A DNA stretch of 7,386 nucleotides from Paracoccaceae bacterium (GCA_009920225.1 RGAJ01000079.1:1-7386), one strand, 5' to 3'; counted from the first letter of the stretch, positions 1 through 6,377 are shown. The notes: generated by a model not told the origin, from the letters alone. Made by a program: numbers and translations.

Positions 1-1097
1 GCACCTGTCGCCCCCAAGGGGTGGCCCATTGCGATGGATCCACCGTTCACGTTGACCTTGGCGTGATCGACATTAAATGCTTGTTCAAAACGCATCACGA
101 CGGATGCAAAGGCTTCGTTCACTTCGAACAAATCGATGTCGCTGATCTGCAAGCCGCTGTCGCGCAGAATTTTCTGCGTGACCGGAACAGGACCAGTGAG
201 CATGATGGTGGGATCGGTGCCAATTTTTGCGGTTGCCCGCAGACGGGCACGGGGTTTGAGACCCCAGCGTTCGCCAAATTCTTTATCACCCAACAAGACC
301 GCGGCCGACCCGTCAACAATGCCGGAACTGTTGCCTGCGTGATGAATGTGGTTGATGCGTTCCAGATGTGGATATTTCATCAAGGCAATCGCGTCAAAAC
401 CAGGCATGATTTCACCCTGTTCTTTGAACGACGGCTTCAACGCGCCCAAAGACTGCATATCGGTTGTCGGGCGCATGAATTCATCATAATCCAGAATGGT
501 CAATCCGTTCACATCCGTGACCGGAACAATCGAGTTTTTGAAGCGGTTGTCATCCCAAGCCGCCTTGGCGCGCCGTTGGCTTTCAACGGCCATTGCGTCT
601 GCCATGTCGCGGGTGAATCCATATTCTGTTGCGATGATATCGGCACCAATCCCTTGGGGGACAAAATATTGATCCATCGCAACAGATGGATCCACGGCGA
701 TTGCACCGCCGTCTGACATCATTGGGACGCGGCTCATGCTTTCGACGCCACCTGCGATATAGCCGCTGCCAGCGCCGCCTGCGATTTGGTTCGCAGCCAA
801 GTTCACTGCCTCAAGGCCCGATGCGCAAAAGCGGTTGATGGATAGGCCTGGAATGGCTTCGTCAAGGTCTGATGCCAAAACAGCGGTCCGAGCCAAACAC
901 GCGCCTTGTTCACCAACTTGGGTTACATTGCCCCAAATGACATCCTCGACCGCGTGGCCGTCCAATGCGTTGCGCGATTTGATGGCGTTCAACACGGTCG
1001 TGGACAATCGAACGGCTGTGACTTCATGCAAAGAGCCATCTGCGCGCCCTTTGCCGCGGGGGGTGCGCACGGCGTCATAGATATAGACGTCTTTCAT
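1..1097 (-). CDS. Thiolase (acetyl-CoA C-acyltransferase/acetyltransferase), 3' end cut by window edge
   Basis: Thiolases cleave 3-ketoacyl-CoA with CoA to release acetyl-CoA, the last step of beta-oxidation, or run in reverse to make acetoacetyl-CoA. The reading frame is open from 1097 to the left edge, giving 365 complete codons of a family usually near 400, so about 35-40 C-terminal residues are missing. The nucleophile is Cys91 in NRFCASGLEAV. NSSGIVDGSAA, NEAF (327-330) and GHPLGATG with His359 are all present. The second catalytic Cys, normally in a CxGxGxG motif, would lie beyond the edge. The ATG at 1097 is preceded by AAGGA at 1106-1110, 8 bases away, and the protein starts with the usual KDVYIYDAVRTP. 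It lies 20 bases after the GST-like gene and is probably co-transcribed with it. The family call is secure. Whether it is degradative (FadA-like) or biosynthetic (AtoB/PhaA-like) is not settled, although the dehydrogenase neighbours favour degradation. Confidence 0.95.
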   Translation of the reverse strand, partial: MKDVYIYDAVRTPRGKGRADGSLHEVTAVRLSTTVLNAIKSRNALDGHAVEDVIWGNVTQVGEQGACLARTAVLASDLDEAIPGLSINRFCASGLEAVNLAANQIAGGAGSGYIAGGVESMSRVPMMSDGGAIAVDPSVAMDQYFVPQGIGADIIATEYGFTRDMADAMAVESQRRAKAAWDDNRFKNSIVPVTDVNGLTILDYDEFMRPTTDMQSLGALKPSFKEQGEIMPGFDAIALMKYPHLERINHIHHAGNSSGIVDGSAAVLLGDKEFGERWGLKPRARLRATAKIGTDPTIMLTGPVPVTQKILRDSGLQISDIDLFEVNEAFASVVMRFEQAFNVDHAKVNVNGGSIAMGHPLGATG

Positions 1098-1117
1098 CGA
1101 AATATTCCTTTTCTCGT

Positions 1118-1756
1118 TTATGCACGCTCGGACGGATTGCCGGGCATAAGGTCATAGGGGTGTTTCCACCCGTCTTGTTCTGACAGACGCGTCAACCACG
1201 CATCAATATTTGGCCACTCGGTGCGATTGAACCCAAAAGCTTCGGGATAATATAAATATCCACAACAGGTCAGATCCGCATTGGTCACATGATCCGCAGC
1301 GATCCAATCGCGATTTGCAAGATGTGCATCCAAGACGGAATAGCTTGCGCTCAAGCGACCTTGCAAAAATGCGATGACGTCAGTGGGTCGCTTGTCTTCG
1401 GGGGCGAAATTCATCAAAAACCGCGCCATGCCCGCAAGCGAGCTAAGCTTGTGGTTATCCCACAAGATCCACCGCAATACCTCGCGACGCTCAGTGTCGT
1501 TGTTCCCGCCAAACTTGCCGGTTTGTTGCGACAGATACTCCAAGATAACGCCAGATTGCGTGAGCTTGAGATCGCCATGAACCAAAACGGGGGCCTCGCC
1601 CATTTCGTTCACCTCTGTGCGATAAGCTGCGCTGCGTGTTTCGCCATTGAAAAAGTCAACTTTAATCGGGGTCCAGTCAACCCCTGACATATTCAAGCCA
1701 AGAGCTGCCTTATAAGAATGGCCGCTTTCGCCAAAGCAATAGAGTTGGTAGTTCAT
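1118..1756 (-). CDS. Glutathione S-transferase-like protein
   Basis: This is a 212-residue protein with the two-domain cytosolic GST layout. The N-terminal thioredoxin-like domain (about 1-80) starts YQLYCFGESGHSYKAAL, with Ser11 or Ser14 as the possible glutathione-activating residue. EAPVLV carries the expected cis-proline (Pro56), and LTQSGVILEYL carries the Ser (Ser68) that normally holds the gamma-glutamyl group. The helical C-terminal domain (about 85-205) contains an N-capping box T158-N-A-D161 in VTNADLTCCGYL. I chose the ATG at 1756 because CAGGG lies 8 bases upstream. The ATG at 1762 (MKMNYQ, two residues longer) is possible but sits only about 2-3 bases from that site. The frame also stays open to 1813 but without family resemblance. 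The gene is 20 bases before the thiolase, suggesting an operon. The substrate is unknown; GSTs near acyl-CoA genes could act as isomerases or detoxify reactive enoyl intermediates, but nothing here proves it. Confidence 0.9.
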   Translation of the reverse strand: MNYQLYCFGESGHSYKAALGLNMSGVDWTPIKVDFFNGETRSAAYRTEVNEMGEAPVLVHGDLKLTQSGVILEYLSQQTGKFGGNNDTERREVLRWILWDNHKLSSLAGMARFLMNFAPEDKRPTDVIAFLQGRLSASYSVLDAHLANRDWIAADHVTNADLTCCGYLYYPEAFGFNRTEWPNIDAWLTRLSEQDGWKHPYDLMPGNPSERA

Positions 1757-1799
1757 TTTCATATCCCTGAGTGTGTCGTTTTTTGAGCCGTTGCGATGT

Positions 1800-1824
1800 G
1801 AGTATTTTTCCAAAGATGAAAGAG
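1800..1824 (+). repeat. Copy 1 of an inverted intergenic repeat
   Basis: The stretch reads GAGTATTTTTC followed by CAAAGATGAAAG and AG. A near-identical copy in inverted orientation lies at 1945-1970. The core 12-mer CAAAGATGAAAG (1811-1822) is matched exactly by its reverse complement at 1947-1958. The flank GAGTATTTT is also shared, with one indel in the joining bases. This copy lies upstream of the GST-like gene and antisense to it, 44 bases before its start codon. Confidence 0.75.
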
Positions 1825-1827
1825 CTT

Positions 1828-1860
1828 AGTATTTTATTAAATATTTTCGGTTTCTTTTGA
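1828..1860 (-). promoter_or_regulatory. AT-rich possible promoter for the GST-thiolase unit
   Basis: A strongly AT-rich stretch lies about 70-105 bases upstream of the GST-like start. Read on the minus strand it contains TAAAAT, a 5/6 match to the -10 consensus TATAAT, and a nearby TATTTA. I see no good -35 hexamer at 16-18 bases, so the call rests on composition, position and the terminator-like hairpin that separates this unit from the dehydrogenases. Confidence 0.25.
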
Positions 1861-1905
1861 CCTGCGGTACAGGCTGGAGAGCCGATGACCGCCAAAGGTG
1901 AAAGT

Positions 1906-1941
1906 CGCCCTCACGTTGGTTCTGATATCAATTTGAGGGCG
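1906..1941. repeat. Perfect 8-bp inverted repeat with 20-base loop
   Basis: CGCCCTCA (1906-1913) is exactly complementary to TGAGGGCG (1934-1941), separated by 20 bases. The stem is GC-rich and lies inside the 1800-1970 inverted repeat pair. Neither strand has a clear run of T after it, so it is not a typical intrinsic terminator. It could be an RNA stem-loop or a protein-binding dyad. Confidence 0.5.
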
Positions 1942-1944
1942 CAT

Positions 1945-1970
1945 CCCTTTCATCTTTGTCCAAAATACTC
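1945..1970 (-). repeat. Copy 2 of an inverted intergenic repeat
   Basis: On the minus strand this reads GAGTATTTT, then GGA, then CAAAGATGAAAGGG, matching the plus-strand copy at 1800-1824 except for a short indel and two flanking bases. It directly follows the terminator-like hairpin at 1972-1989, so the hairpin and this motif may form one unit at the 3' end of the dehydrogenase transcript. Confidence 0.75.
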
Positions 1971-1989
1971 TCGCCGAAGGCTTCCGACG
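1962..1989 (-). terminator. Candidate intrinsic terminator after the acyl-CoA dehydrogenases
   Basis: On the minus strand, 20 bases after the stop codon of the 385-residue dehydrogenase, CGTCGGA can pair with TTCGGCG around the loop AGCC (1972-1989). This gives seven base pairs, two of them G-U. It is followed by AGAGTATTTT, a short T-rich tract. The stem is modest and the T tract imperfect, so termination may be partial. If it works, it ends the MerR-dehydrogenase transcript before the GST-like gene. Confidence 0.4.
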
Positions 1990-2008
1990 TTTCAAAACGC
2001 GGCACGGG

Positions 2009-3166
2009 TTACTTTTTCACAAAGCCGCGTGCAATTAATTCCTTCATGATTTCGTTGGTGCCGCCGTAAATGCGCTGGACGCGGGCGTCGGTCCACATTT
2101 CAGCGATGGCATATTCTTGCATAAAGCCATAGCCGCCGTGCAGCTGTAGGCAGTCGTCCAATACTTCGCCTTGGGTGTCAGACAACCAGTATTTTGCCAT
2201 GGCCGCTTTTTCGATGCTCAGCTCCCCTTTGAGATGTTCGCTGATGCATTCATCCAAAAACGCCCGCGCGACTTTGGTTTTGGTCAAAACTTCTGCCAAT
2301 TTAAAGCGTGTGTTTTGGAATTGCATCAGGTTGCCACCAAAGGCTTGGCGATCATTGCAATAGTCGATCGTGCGTTGAACCGCGCCTTCCATTGCGCCCA
2401 CAGCACCACAGCCAATGATCAAACGTTCTTGGGCCAGCTGGTTCATCATTTGATAGAACCCTTTGCCTTCTTGACCTCCAAGAATATTTTCGGGTGGAAT
2501 TTCGACGTTATCAAAGAACAATTCTGATGTATCACCCGCTTTGAGGCCGATTTTATCAAGATTGCGCCCACGGGTGAACCCGTCTGCGGTGTCGGTTTCG
2601 ACAACGACCAAAGAGGTGCCTTTTGATCCCAAACTGGGGTCGGTTTTTGCGGCAACGATAATCAAATTGGCATGTTGGCCATTGGTGATAAATGTTTTTT
2701 GACCCGTCAGGCGATAGGAATTTCCGTCCTTGATGGCGCGGGTTTTGATGGCTTGTACATCTGATCCACCCGAAGGTTCGGTCATTGCCAATGCGCCCAC
2801 CAATTCGCCCGATACCATTTTGGGCAGCCAGCGTTGTTTTTGATCCTCGGTGCCATAGGCCAAGATATAATGTGCCACGATGCCCGAATGGATGCCGTGT
2901 CCCCAGCTTGCCAAATTTGCGCGGCAGGCTTCGATCAAAATCACGGCTTCATGTCCGAAATCACCACCCGCGCCGCCGTATTCTTCGGGAATCGACGGGC
3001 AGAGCATGCCAAGTGCGCCGACCTCTTGCCAGGTGGAGCGATCCATTTCGCCTTGATTGCGCCAACGTTCAAAGTGTTGCGACCATTCATCATTGATGAA
3101 TTTTGCAGTCATTTCCGACAACATGACATGTTCGTCAGTCATCCAAGTTGATCTGGTTGCTAACAT
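2009..3166 (-). CDS. Acyl-CoA dehydrogenase, long-chain (LCAD/IVD-type) subgroup
   Basis: This 385-residue FAD enzyme is full length for the family (380-400) and oxidises an acyl-CoA to trans-2-enoyl-CoA, passing electrons to ETF. The N-terminal helical domain spans about 10-125. The middle beta domain carries the FAD/substrate signatures [12 protein letters not shown] (125-136) and GQKTFITNG (155-163). The C-terminal helical domain includes DRQAFG and [12 protein letters not shown] (341-352). The usual catalytic Glu of the MCAD type (IYEGT) is replaced by Gly368 in IYGGTNEI. In LCAD and isovaleryl-CoA dehydrogenase the base instead lies in helix G, and AQERL here supplies Glu247. The C-terminus, MAKYW...[20 protein letters not shown], is strikingly like mammalian ACADL. 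The start at 3166 has an ideal AAGGAG six bases upstream. The exact chain length or branching of the substrate cannot be read from the sequence. It follows the larger dehydrogenase by 10 bases. Confidence 0.95.
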   Translation of the reverse strand: MLATRSTWMTDEHVMLSEMTAKFINDEWSQHFERWRNQGEMDRSTWQEVGALGMLCPSIPEEYGGAGGDFGHEAVILIEACRANLASWGHGIHSGIVAHYILAYGTEDQKQRWLPKMVSGELVGALAMTEPSGGSDVQAIKTRAIKDGNSYRLTGQKTFITNGQHANLIIVAAKTDPSLGSKGTSLVVVETDTADGFTRGRNLDKIGLKAGDTSELFFDNVEIPPENILGGQEGKGFYQMMNQLAQERLIIGCGAVGAMEGAVQRTIDYCNDRQAFGGNLMQFQNTRFKLAEVLTKTKVARAFLDECISEHLKGELSIEKAAMAKYWLSDTQGEVLDDCLQLHGGYGFMQEYAIAEMWTDARVQRIYGGTNEIMKELIARGFVKK

Positions 3167-3172
3167 CGCTTT

Positions 3173-3178
3173 CTCCTT
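3173..3178 (-). promoter_or_regulatory. Ribosome binding site overlapping the upstream stop codon
   Basis: AAGGAG on the minus strand lies six bases before the ATG at 3166. Its first two bases are the last two of the TAA stop (3177-3179) of the preceding dehydrogenase. A ribosome terminating there covers this site, which favours coupled translation of the two dehydrogenases. Confidence 0.8.
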
Positions 3179-4958
3179 AAAACGCGTCTGCGTGTAGCCC
3201 CATGACGGTGGACGATCCTGACTGTATGCGGGCCAAATGCAGCGCGGTTGCTGGTATTTGTCTGGCCATATAGTAGCGTGCTGTTTTTAGCTTTGTCTCA
3301 TAGAACGCGGCGTCACTGGCGCCTAAGGTCAATGCATTTTGTGCTGCAACCGCCATACGCGCCCACATCAGACCAAGGGCTGTGTGCCCAAAGAGATGCA
3401 TGAAATCATAAGACCCTGCCAGCGCGTCGTTGGGATTTTTCATGCCCGCTTGCATGAAATACATAGACGCAGACTGAAGATCCTTGGATGCGGCTTTGAG
3501 GGGCTCTAGGATATCGGTGTCAAAGGCGTCATCTTTGCCTTTGTGCTCGGCGATGAATGTTTTGACCTCGTTGAAAAAGGCCAACACGTGTTTGCCGCCG
3601 TCTTGTGCCAACTTGCGCCCGACGAGATCAAGCGCCTGCACGCCATTTGCGCCCTCATAGATCATCGCGATGCGGGCGTCGCGCGCGAATTGGGACATGC
3701 CCCATTCTTCGATATATCCGTGACCGCCATAGACTTGTTGTGCCTGAACCGCACATTCAAATCCTTTGTCTGTCAAAACGCCTTTGATCACTGGAATCAA
3801 TAGGCTGACCAAACCGTCGGCGTCTTTGTCGCCTTCTCGGTGCGTGCGGTCAATCATCTCGGCCGCCCAGAATACCAAAGCACGCGCGCCTTCGATAAAG
3901 CTTTTCTGATCCATCAGATTGCGGCGAATGTCGGGATGAACGATCAACGGATCGGCAGGGCCGTCCGGATTTTTCACACCGGTCACATCGCGCCCTTGCA
4001 GACGATCCTTGGCATAGGCCAGCGCGTTTTGATAGGCGACTTCTGCTTGCGCCAAGCCCTGAAGACCAACGCCCAAACGCGCTTCGTTCATCATGGTGAA
4101 CATGGCGCGCATGCCTTTGTGCGCTTCGCCCAACAAAAAGCCGGTCGCGCCGTCGTAATTCATGACGCAGGTGGCGTTGCCGTGAATGCCCATTTTTTCT
4201 TCGATCTTGCCGACGGAGAGGGAATTGCGTGCCCCAAGGCTGCCGTCATCATTGACCATGAATTTTGGCACGATGAACAGGGAAATGCCCTTAACACCCT
4301 CTGGCCCGCCGGGAATTTTCGCGAGAACGAGGTGAATAATATTCTCTGACAGATCGTGATCCCCTGCAGAGATAAAGATTTTCTGCCCCGTGATCTTGTA
4401 GGTGCCATCTGGTTGTGGTTCTGCCTTGGTGCGCATCAAACCCAAATCTGTGCCGCAATGCGGTTCTGTCAGGTTCATCGTCCCTGTCCAGTGGCACGAC
4501 ACCATATTTGGAAGGTATTTTTGTTTCTGCTCATCGCTGCCATGGACATGGATCGCGGAATAGGCGCCATGGGTCAGGCCTTGATACATGCCAAAGGCCA
4601 TATTCGCGCTGGCAAACATTTCGCCGACCGCAGTTCCCACGATATAGGGCATGCCTTGGCCGCCATATTCGGGATCACAATCGATGCCGGTCCAGCCGCC
4701 CTCGCGCACTTGATCGAACGCGGCTTTGAACCCCGTTGGGGTGCGCACAACACCGTTTTCAAAAACACAGCCCTCTTTGTCGCCAACACTGTTGAGAGGA
4801 GCCAGAACATCGGACGTAATTTTTCCCGCTTCGGTCAAAATTGCGGATAAAAAGTCTGGTTCAAGCTCATCATATCCCTGTACTGAGGCGGATTGCACAT
4901 TCAAAACATCGTTCAGAACGAATTCCATATCTCGGATGGGGGCGGTGTATGTTGGCAT
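3177..4958 (-). CDS. Large acyl-CoA dehydrogenase with C-terminal extension (DmdC/FadE-like)
   Basis: This 593-residue flavoenzyme is about 200 residues longer than a standard acyl-CoA dehydrogenase. It has an extra N-terminal segment ([18 protein letters not shown]), helical domain (about 38-155), middle domain with [15 protein letters not shown] (159-173) and [12 protein letters not shown] (191-202), and C-terminal domain with [13 protein letters not shown] (408-420). A helical extension (about 460-593) ends in [19 protein letters not shown]. The catalytic base is Glu435 in IYEGANG. This architecture and N-terminus are typical of the group containing 3-methylmercaptopropionyl-CoA dehydrogenase (DmdC) of DMSP demethylation, but many relatives act on ordinary acyl-CoAs, so the substrate is open. 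I chose the ATG at 4958 because AGGAG lies five bases upstream and family members begin with this sequence. The frame extends to 5027 but would overlap the upstream regulator gene. The gene follows that regulator by 20 bases. Confidence 0.95.
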   Translation of the reverse strand: MPTYTAPIRDMEFVLNDVLNVQSASVQGYDELEPDFLSAILTEAGKITSDVLAPLNSVGDKEGCVFENGVVRTPTGFKAAFDQVREGGWTGIDCDPEYGGQGMPYIVGTAVGEMFASANMAFGMYQGLTHGAYSAIHVHGSDEQKQKYLPNMVSCHWTGTMNLTEPHCGTDLGLMRTKAEPQPDGTYKITGQKIFISAGDHDLSENIIHLVLAKIPGGPEGVKGISLFIVPKFMVNDDGSLGARNSLSVGKIEEKMGIHGNATCVMNYDGATGFLLGEAHKGMRAMFTMMNEARLGVGLQGLAQAEVAYQNALAYAKDRLQGRDVTGVKNPDGPADPLIVHPDIRRNLMDQKSFIEGARALVFWAAEMIDRTHREGDKDADGLVSLLIPVIKGVLTDKGFECAVQAQQVYGGHGYIEEWGMSQFARDARIAMIYEGANGVQALDLVGRKLAQDGGKHVLAFFNEVKTFIAEHKGKDDAFDTDILEPLKAASKDLQSASMYFMQAGMKNPNDALAGSYDFMHLFGHTALGLMWARMAVAAQNALTLGASDAAFYETKLKTARYYMARQIPATALHLARIQSGSSTVMGLHADAF

Positions 4959-4978
4959 AATGGCTCCTGCTAAGTTCG

Positions 4979-5383
4979 CTATAATGAGGGTGGAATATTT
5001 TTTGAGCGCATAAATTCTGCGCCCCATTCAATTTGGGCCTCTAATTCGCGGATCGTTTGATCCAAATCGTCACGCTGTTGTTTCAGTTCAGCCAACCGTT
5101 TATTGGCCAACTGGAACGTGTTTTTCAGCTGCGTCGCTTGTTGGTCTTCCATGTAATACATTTCAAGCAACTGACGAATGTCTTCTAACGAAAACCCGAA
5201 TTTCTTGCCGCGCAGGATCAATTTTAAACGCGCACGATCGCGCTTGGTGAAAAGTCGCTTTTGACCTTGGCGGATCGGCGAAATCAGCTCTTTCGCTTCG
5301 TAAAATCGCAACGTACGCGCGGTTACGTTGAACGCGTCGCACATTTGTCGAATGGTCATTAGGTCGTCGTCTGTCATGGTCAT
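4979..5383 (-). CDS. MerR-family transcriptional regulator A (LiuR-like)
   Basis: This 134-residue DNA-binding protein has the MerR winged helix-turn-helix (about 9-76: [25 protein letters not shown], then RLF...[24 protein letters not shown]) followed by a charged dimerisation coiled coil (about 82-118). There is no C-terminal metal-binding Cys pair; the only Cys, Cys15, is in the helix-turn-helix. It resembles the LiuR-type MerR regulators of branched-chain amino acid and acyl-CoA catabolism, which makes a CoA-thioester effector likely, but this is inference. The start could be the ATG at 5383 or the one at 5377 (MTDDDL, 132 residues); neither has a strong ribosome binding site. It is 20 bases upstream of the large dehydrogenase and probably in its operon. 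It has a paralogue immediately upstream (5458-5850) and an ACGT palindrome at 5438-5453 in its promoter region, which suggests autoregulation. Confidence 0.93.
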   Translation of the reverse strand: MTMTDDDLMTIRQMCDAFNVTARTLRFYEAKELISPIRQGQKRLFTKRDRARLKLILRGKKFGFSLEDIRQLLEMYYMEDQQATQLKNTFQLANKRLAELKQQRDDLDQTIRELEAQIEWGAEFMRSKNIPPSL

Positions 5384-5424
5384 ATACTTTTACTGGCATC
5401 TCGCGCATCACTGATCCCAGAATC

Positions 5425-5453
5425 AGATTAGCAAAGATTTACGTTTACGTTAA
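5425..5453 (-). promoter_or_regulatory. Candidate promoter of the MerR A-dehydrogenase operon
   Basis: On the minus strand TTAACG (5448-5453, 4/6 to TTGACA) and TAATCT (5425-5430, 3/6 to TATAAT) are separated by 17 bases, upstream of the start at 5383. The hexamers are weak, and the ACGT palindrome covers the -35 and most of the spacer. A weak promoter with an operator in its spacer fits MerR-family control. Confidence 0.35.
5438..5453. promoter_or_regulatory. Candidate MerR/LiuR-type operator
   Basis: TTTACGTTTACGTTAA is an imperfect 16-bp palindrome fitting the symmetric pattern TTnACGTnnACGTnAA, with 12 of 16 positions symmetric. It lies in the 74-base gap between the two regulator genes, 55 bases before the start of regulator A. 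From memory, LiuR sites in other proteobacteria also contain paired ACGT cores, which supports the match but is not proof. The shared 8-mer TTACGTTA recurs before regulator B at 5870-5877. Confidence 0.6.
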
Positions 5454-5457
5454 TCGG

Positions 5458-5850
5458 TTATTGCGTCAACTTCTCATGACCTTGCGTCACAAGAGATTGG
5501 GTGGTTTGCCTGAGGGCTTTGAGTTCCTGAATGGTGTCTTCTAACTGTTTTTGTTGCTCGCTGAGTTCGATCAGCTTGCGATCAGCCATTTCAAGAAACA
5601 CATTCATTTGGGCTTGGGTGCCGTCTTGGTCGTAGATCATCAACCATTGACGCAGCTCTTCGAGCTGAAACCCGAACTTGCGGCCCCGCAAGATCAAGGT
5701 CATCCGCGCACATTCGCGCGCGCCATAATACCGTGACCGTCCCTGTCGTTCGGGCGCAAGCAATTCGATGTATTCATAGTACCGAAGCGTACGCGGCGTT
5801 ACGTCAAATTTGGCACACATTTCCTTGAAGGATAGTTTGGGTTCACTCAT
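5458..5850 (-). CDS. MerR-family transcriptional regulator B (LiuR-like paralogue)
   Basis: This 130-residue regulator has the same layout as regulator A: an N-terminal winged helix-turn-helix (about 6-73: SFKEMCAKFDVTPRTLRYYEYIEL, then LILRGRKFGFQLEELRQWL) and a coiled coil (about 78-113). The recognition elements RTLR(F/Y)YE and LILRG(K/R)KFGF are shared by both paralogues, while the coils and tails diverge. This suggests similar DNA sites but possibly different effectors or heterodimers. Cysteines are Cys12 and Cys47, with no metal-site pattern. The ATG at 5850 has GAGGT about six bases upstream. It is divergent from the thioesterase at 5961, and its promoter region holds the ACGT-centred dyad at 5868-5879. 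Its stop codon lies just 4 bases from the candidate operator of regulator A, so read-through into the next operon is possible. Confidence 0.93.
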   Translation of the reverse strand: MSEPKLSFKEMCAKFDVTPRTLRYYEYIELLAPERQGRSRYYGARECARMTLILRGRKFGFQLEELRQWLMIYDQDGTQAQMNVFLEMADRKLIELSEQQKQLEDTIQELKALRQTTQSLVTQGHEKLTQ

Positions 5851-5867
5851 GTCTTACCTCACAGTGA

Positions 5868-5879
5868 CCTTACGTTAGG
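5868..5879. promoter_or_regulatory. Second candidate operator, before regulator B
   Basis: CCTTACGTTAGG is a near-perfect dyad centred on ACGT, symmetric at 10 of 12 positions, about 18 bases upstream of the regulator B start. It contains TTACGTTA, also present in the site at 5438-5453, but only one ACGT core, so spacing and symmetry differ. It overlaps a possible -10 element for regulator B, consistent with repression of its own gene. Confidence 0.45.
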
Positions 5880-5900
5880 GCCAAGTCGGGGAAAGGGCAA
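5872..5900 (-). promoter_or_regulatory. Candidate promoter of regulator B
   Basis: On the minus strand TTGCCC (5895-5900, 4/6 to TTGACA) is followed after 17 bases by TAACGT (5872-5877, 3/6 to TATAAT). Transcription would start about 15 bases before the ATG at 5850. The spacing is ideal but the -10 is weak. Confidence 0.35.
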
Positions 5901-5934
5901 CTAATGCCTTGCAGTTTTTCTTGATTGCCTTTCA

Positions 5935-5940
5935 TATAAG
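5935..5940 (+). promoter_or_regulatory. Candidate -10 element for the thioesterase-MATE unit
   Basis: TATAAG matches TATAAT at 5 of 6 positions and lies 20 bases before the ATG at 5961, giving a very short leader. No good -35 stands 16-18 bases upstream; TTGCAG (5909-5914) is 20 bases away. The ribosome binding site AGGAAA (5949-5954) follows. Confidence 0.4.
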
Positions 5941-5960
5941 GGCTGTACAGGAAAAATATT

Positions 5961-6377
5961 ATGGCTCATCAAAATATTAAAATTGCCCAAGATTTTGTGG
6001 ACGGAATTCCCCATTCCAAGGCGCTGGGCATGACCGTCGTGTCGGTCGGCGAGGGCGAATTTGTCATGGAAATGCCCTATAATCCTGATTACATTGGGGA
6101 TCCTGCAACCGGCGTGATTCACGGTGGGGCTGTGTTTGCCTTGTTGGATTCGTGCTGTGGCGGGGCCGTTATTTCGCACCCCGAACACAAAGGGGTCACA
6201 GCAACGATTGATCTGCGTGTGGATTACATGCGTCCAGCCACCCCCGGTCAAACAATTCGTGCAACTGCAACCTGTTATAATATGACGCGCACCGTGGCCT
6301 TTGTCCGAGCCGTCGCCACAGATTCGCGCAGTGACAAACCCGTCGCAATGGCGTCGGGTGCCTTTGTCACCGGGTGA
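5961..6377 (+). CDS. PaaI-family hotdog-fold acyl-CoA thioesterase 1
   Basis: This 138-residue protein has the length and pattern of single-domain hotdog thioesterases, which hydrolyse acyl- or aryl-CoA esters to free acid and CoA and usually act as tetramers in the cytoplasm. The signature GVIHGGAVFALLDSCCGGA (51-69) has the HGG loop at 54-56 and Asp63 as the likely catalytic acid/base on the central helix. It is followed by the core strands TATIDLRVDYMRPATPGQTIRA. The start at 5961 has AGGAAA about 6-8 bases upstream. It is the first gene of a plus-strand unit divergent from the MerR regulators. The substrate is not readable. Clearing dead-end or excess acyl-CoAs from the neighbouring beta-oxidation genes is a reasonable inference. 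Confidence 0.9.
   Translation: MAHQNIKIAQDFVDGIPHSKALGMTVVSVGEGEFVMEMPYNPDYIGDPATGVIHGGAVFALLDSCCGGAVISHPEHKGVTATIDLRVDYMRPATPGQTIRATATCYNMTRTVAFVRAVATDSRSDKPVAMASGAFVTG

Noticed and set aside
21..716. 231-residue plus-strand open frame
   Set aside because: It is antisense to the thiolase, whose motifs (NRFCASG, NEAF, GHPLG) are clear on the minus strand; the frame shows no recognisable domain.
1710..1895. 61-residue minus-strand open frame in the GST upstream region
   Set aside because: It needs a TTG start, overlaps the GST gene in another frame and crosses the repeat copy; no ribosome binding site or domain is seen.
3840..4349. 169-residue plus-strand open frame, with another at 4356-4850
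   Set aside because: Both are antisense to the large acyl-CoA dehydrogenase and are explained by codon bias on the opposite strand.
4959..5027. N-terminal extension of the large dehydrogenase
   Set aside because: It would overlap the regulator A gene and lacks family resemblance, while the ATG at 4958 has a good AGGAG site.
5323..5329. TTACGTT inside the regulator A gene, resembling the operator core
   Set aside because: It encodes the conserved Asn-Val-Thr of the helix-turn-helix on the other strand and lacks the paired symmetric core.
5411..5426. CTGAT/ATCAG hairpin with 6-base loop
   Set aside because: A 5-bp stem without a T tract is too weak to call a terminator for regulator B.
5901..6251. 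116-residue minus-strand open frame
   Set aside because: It is antisense to thioesterase 1, which has the HGG signature and a good ribosome binding site.
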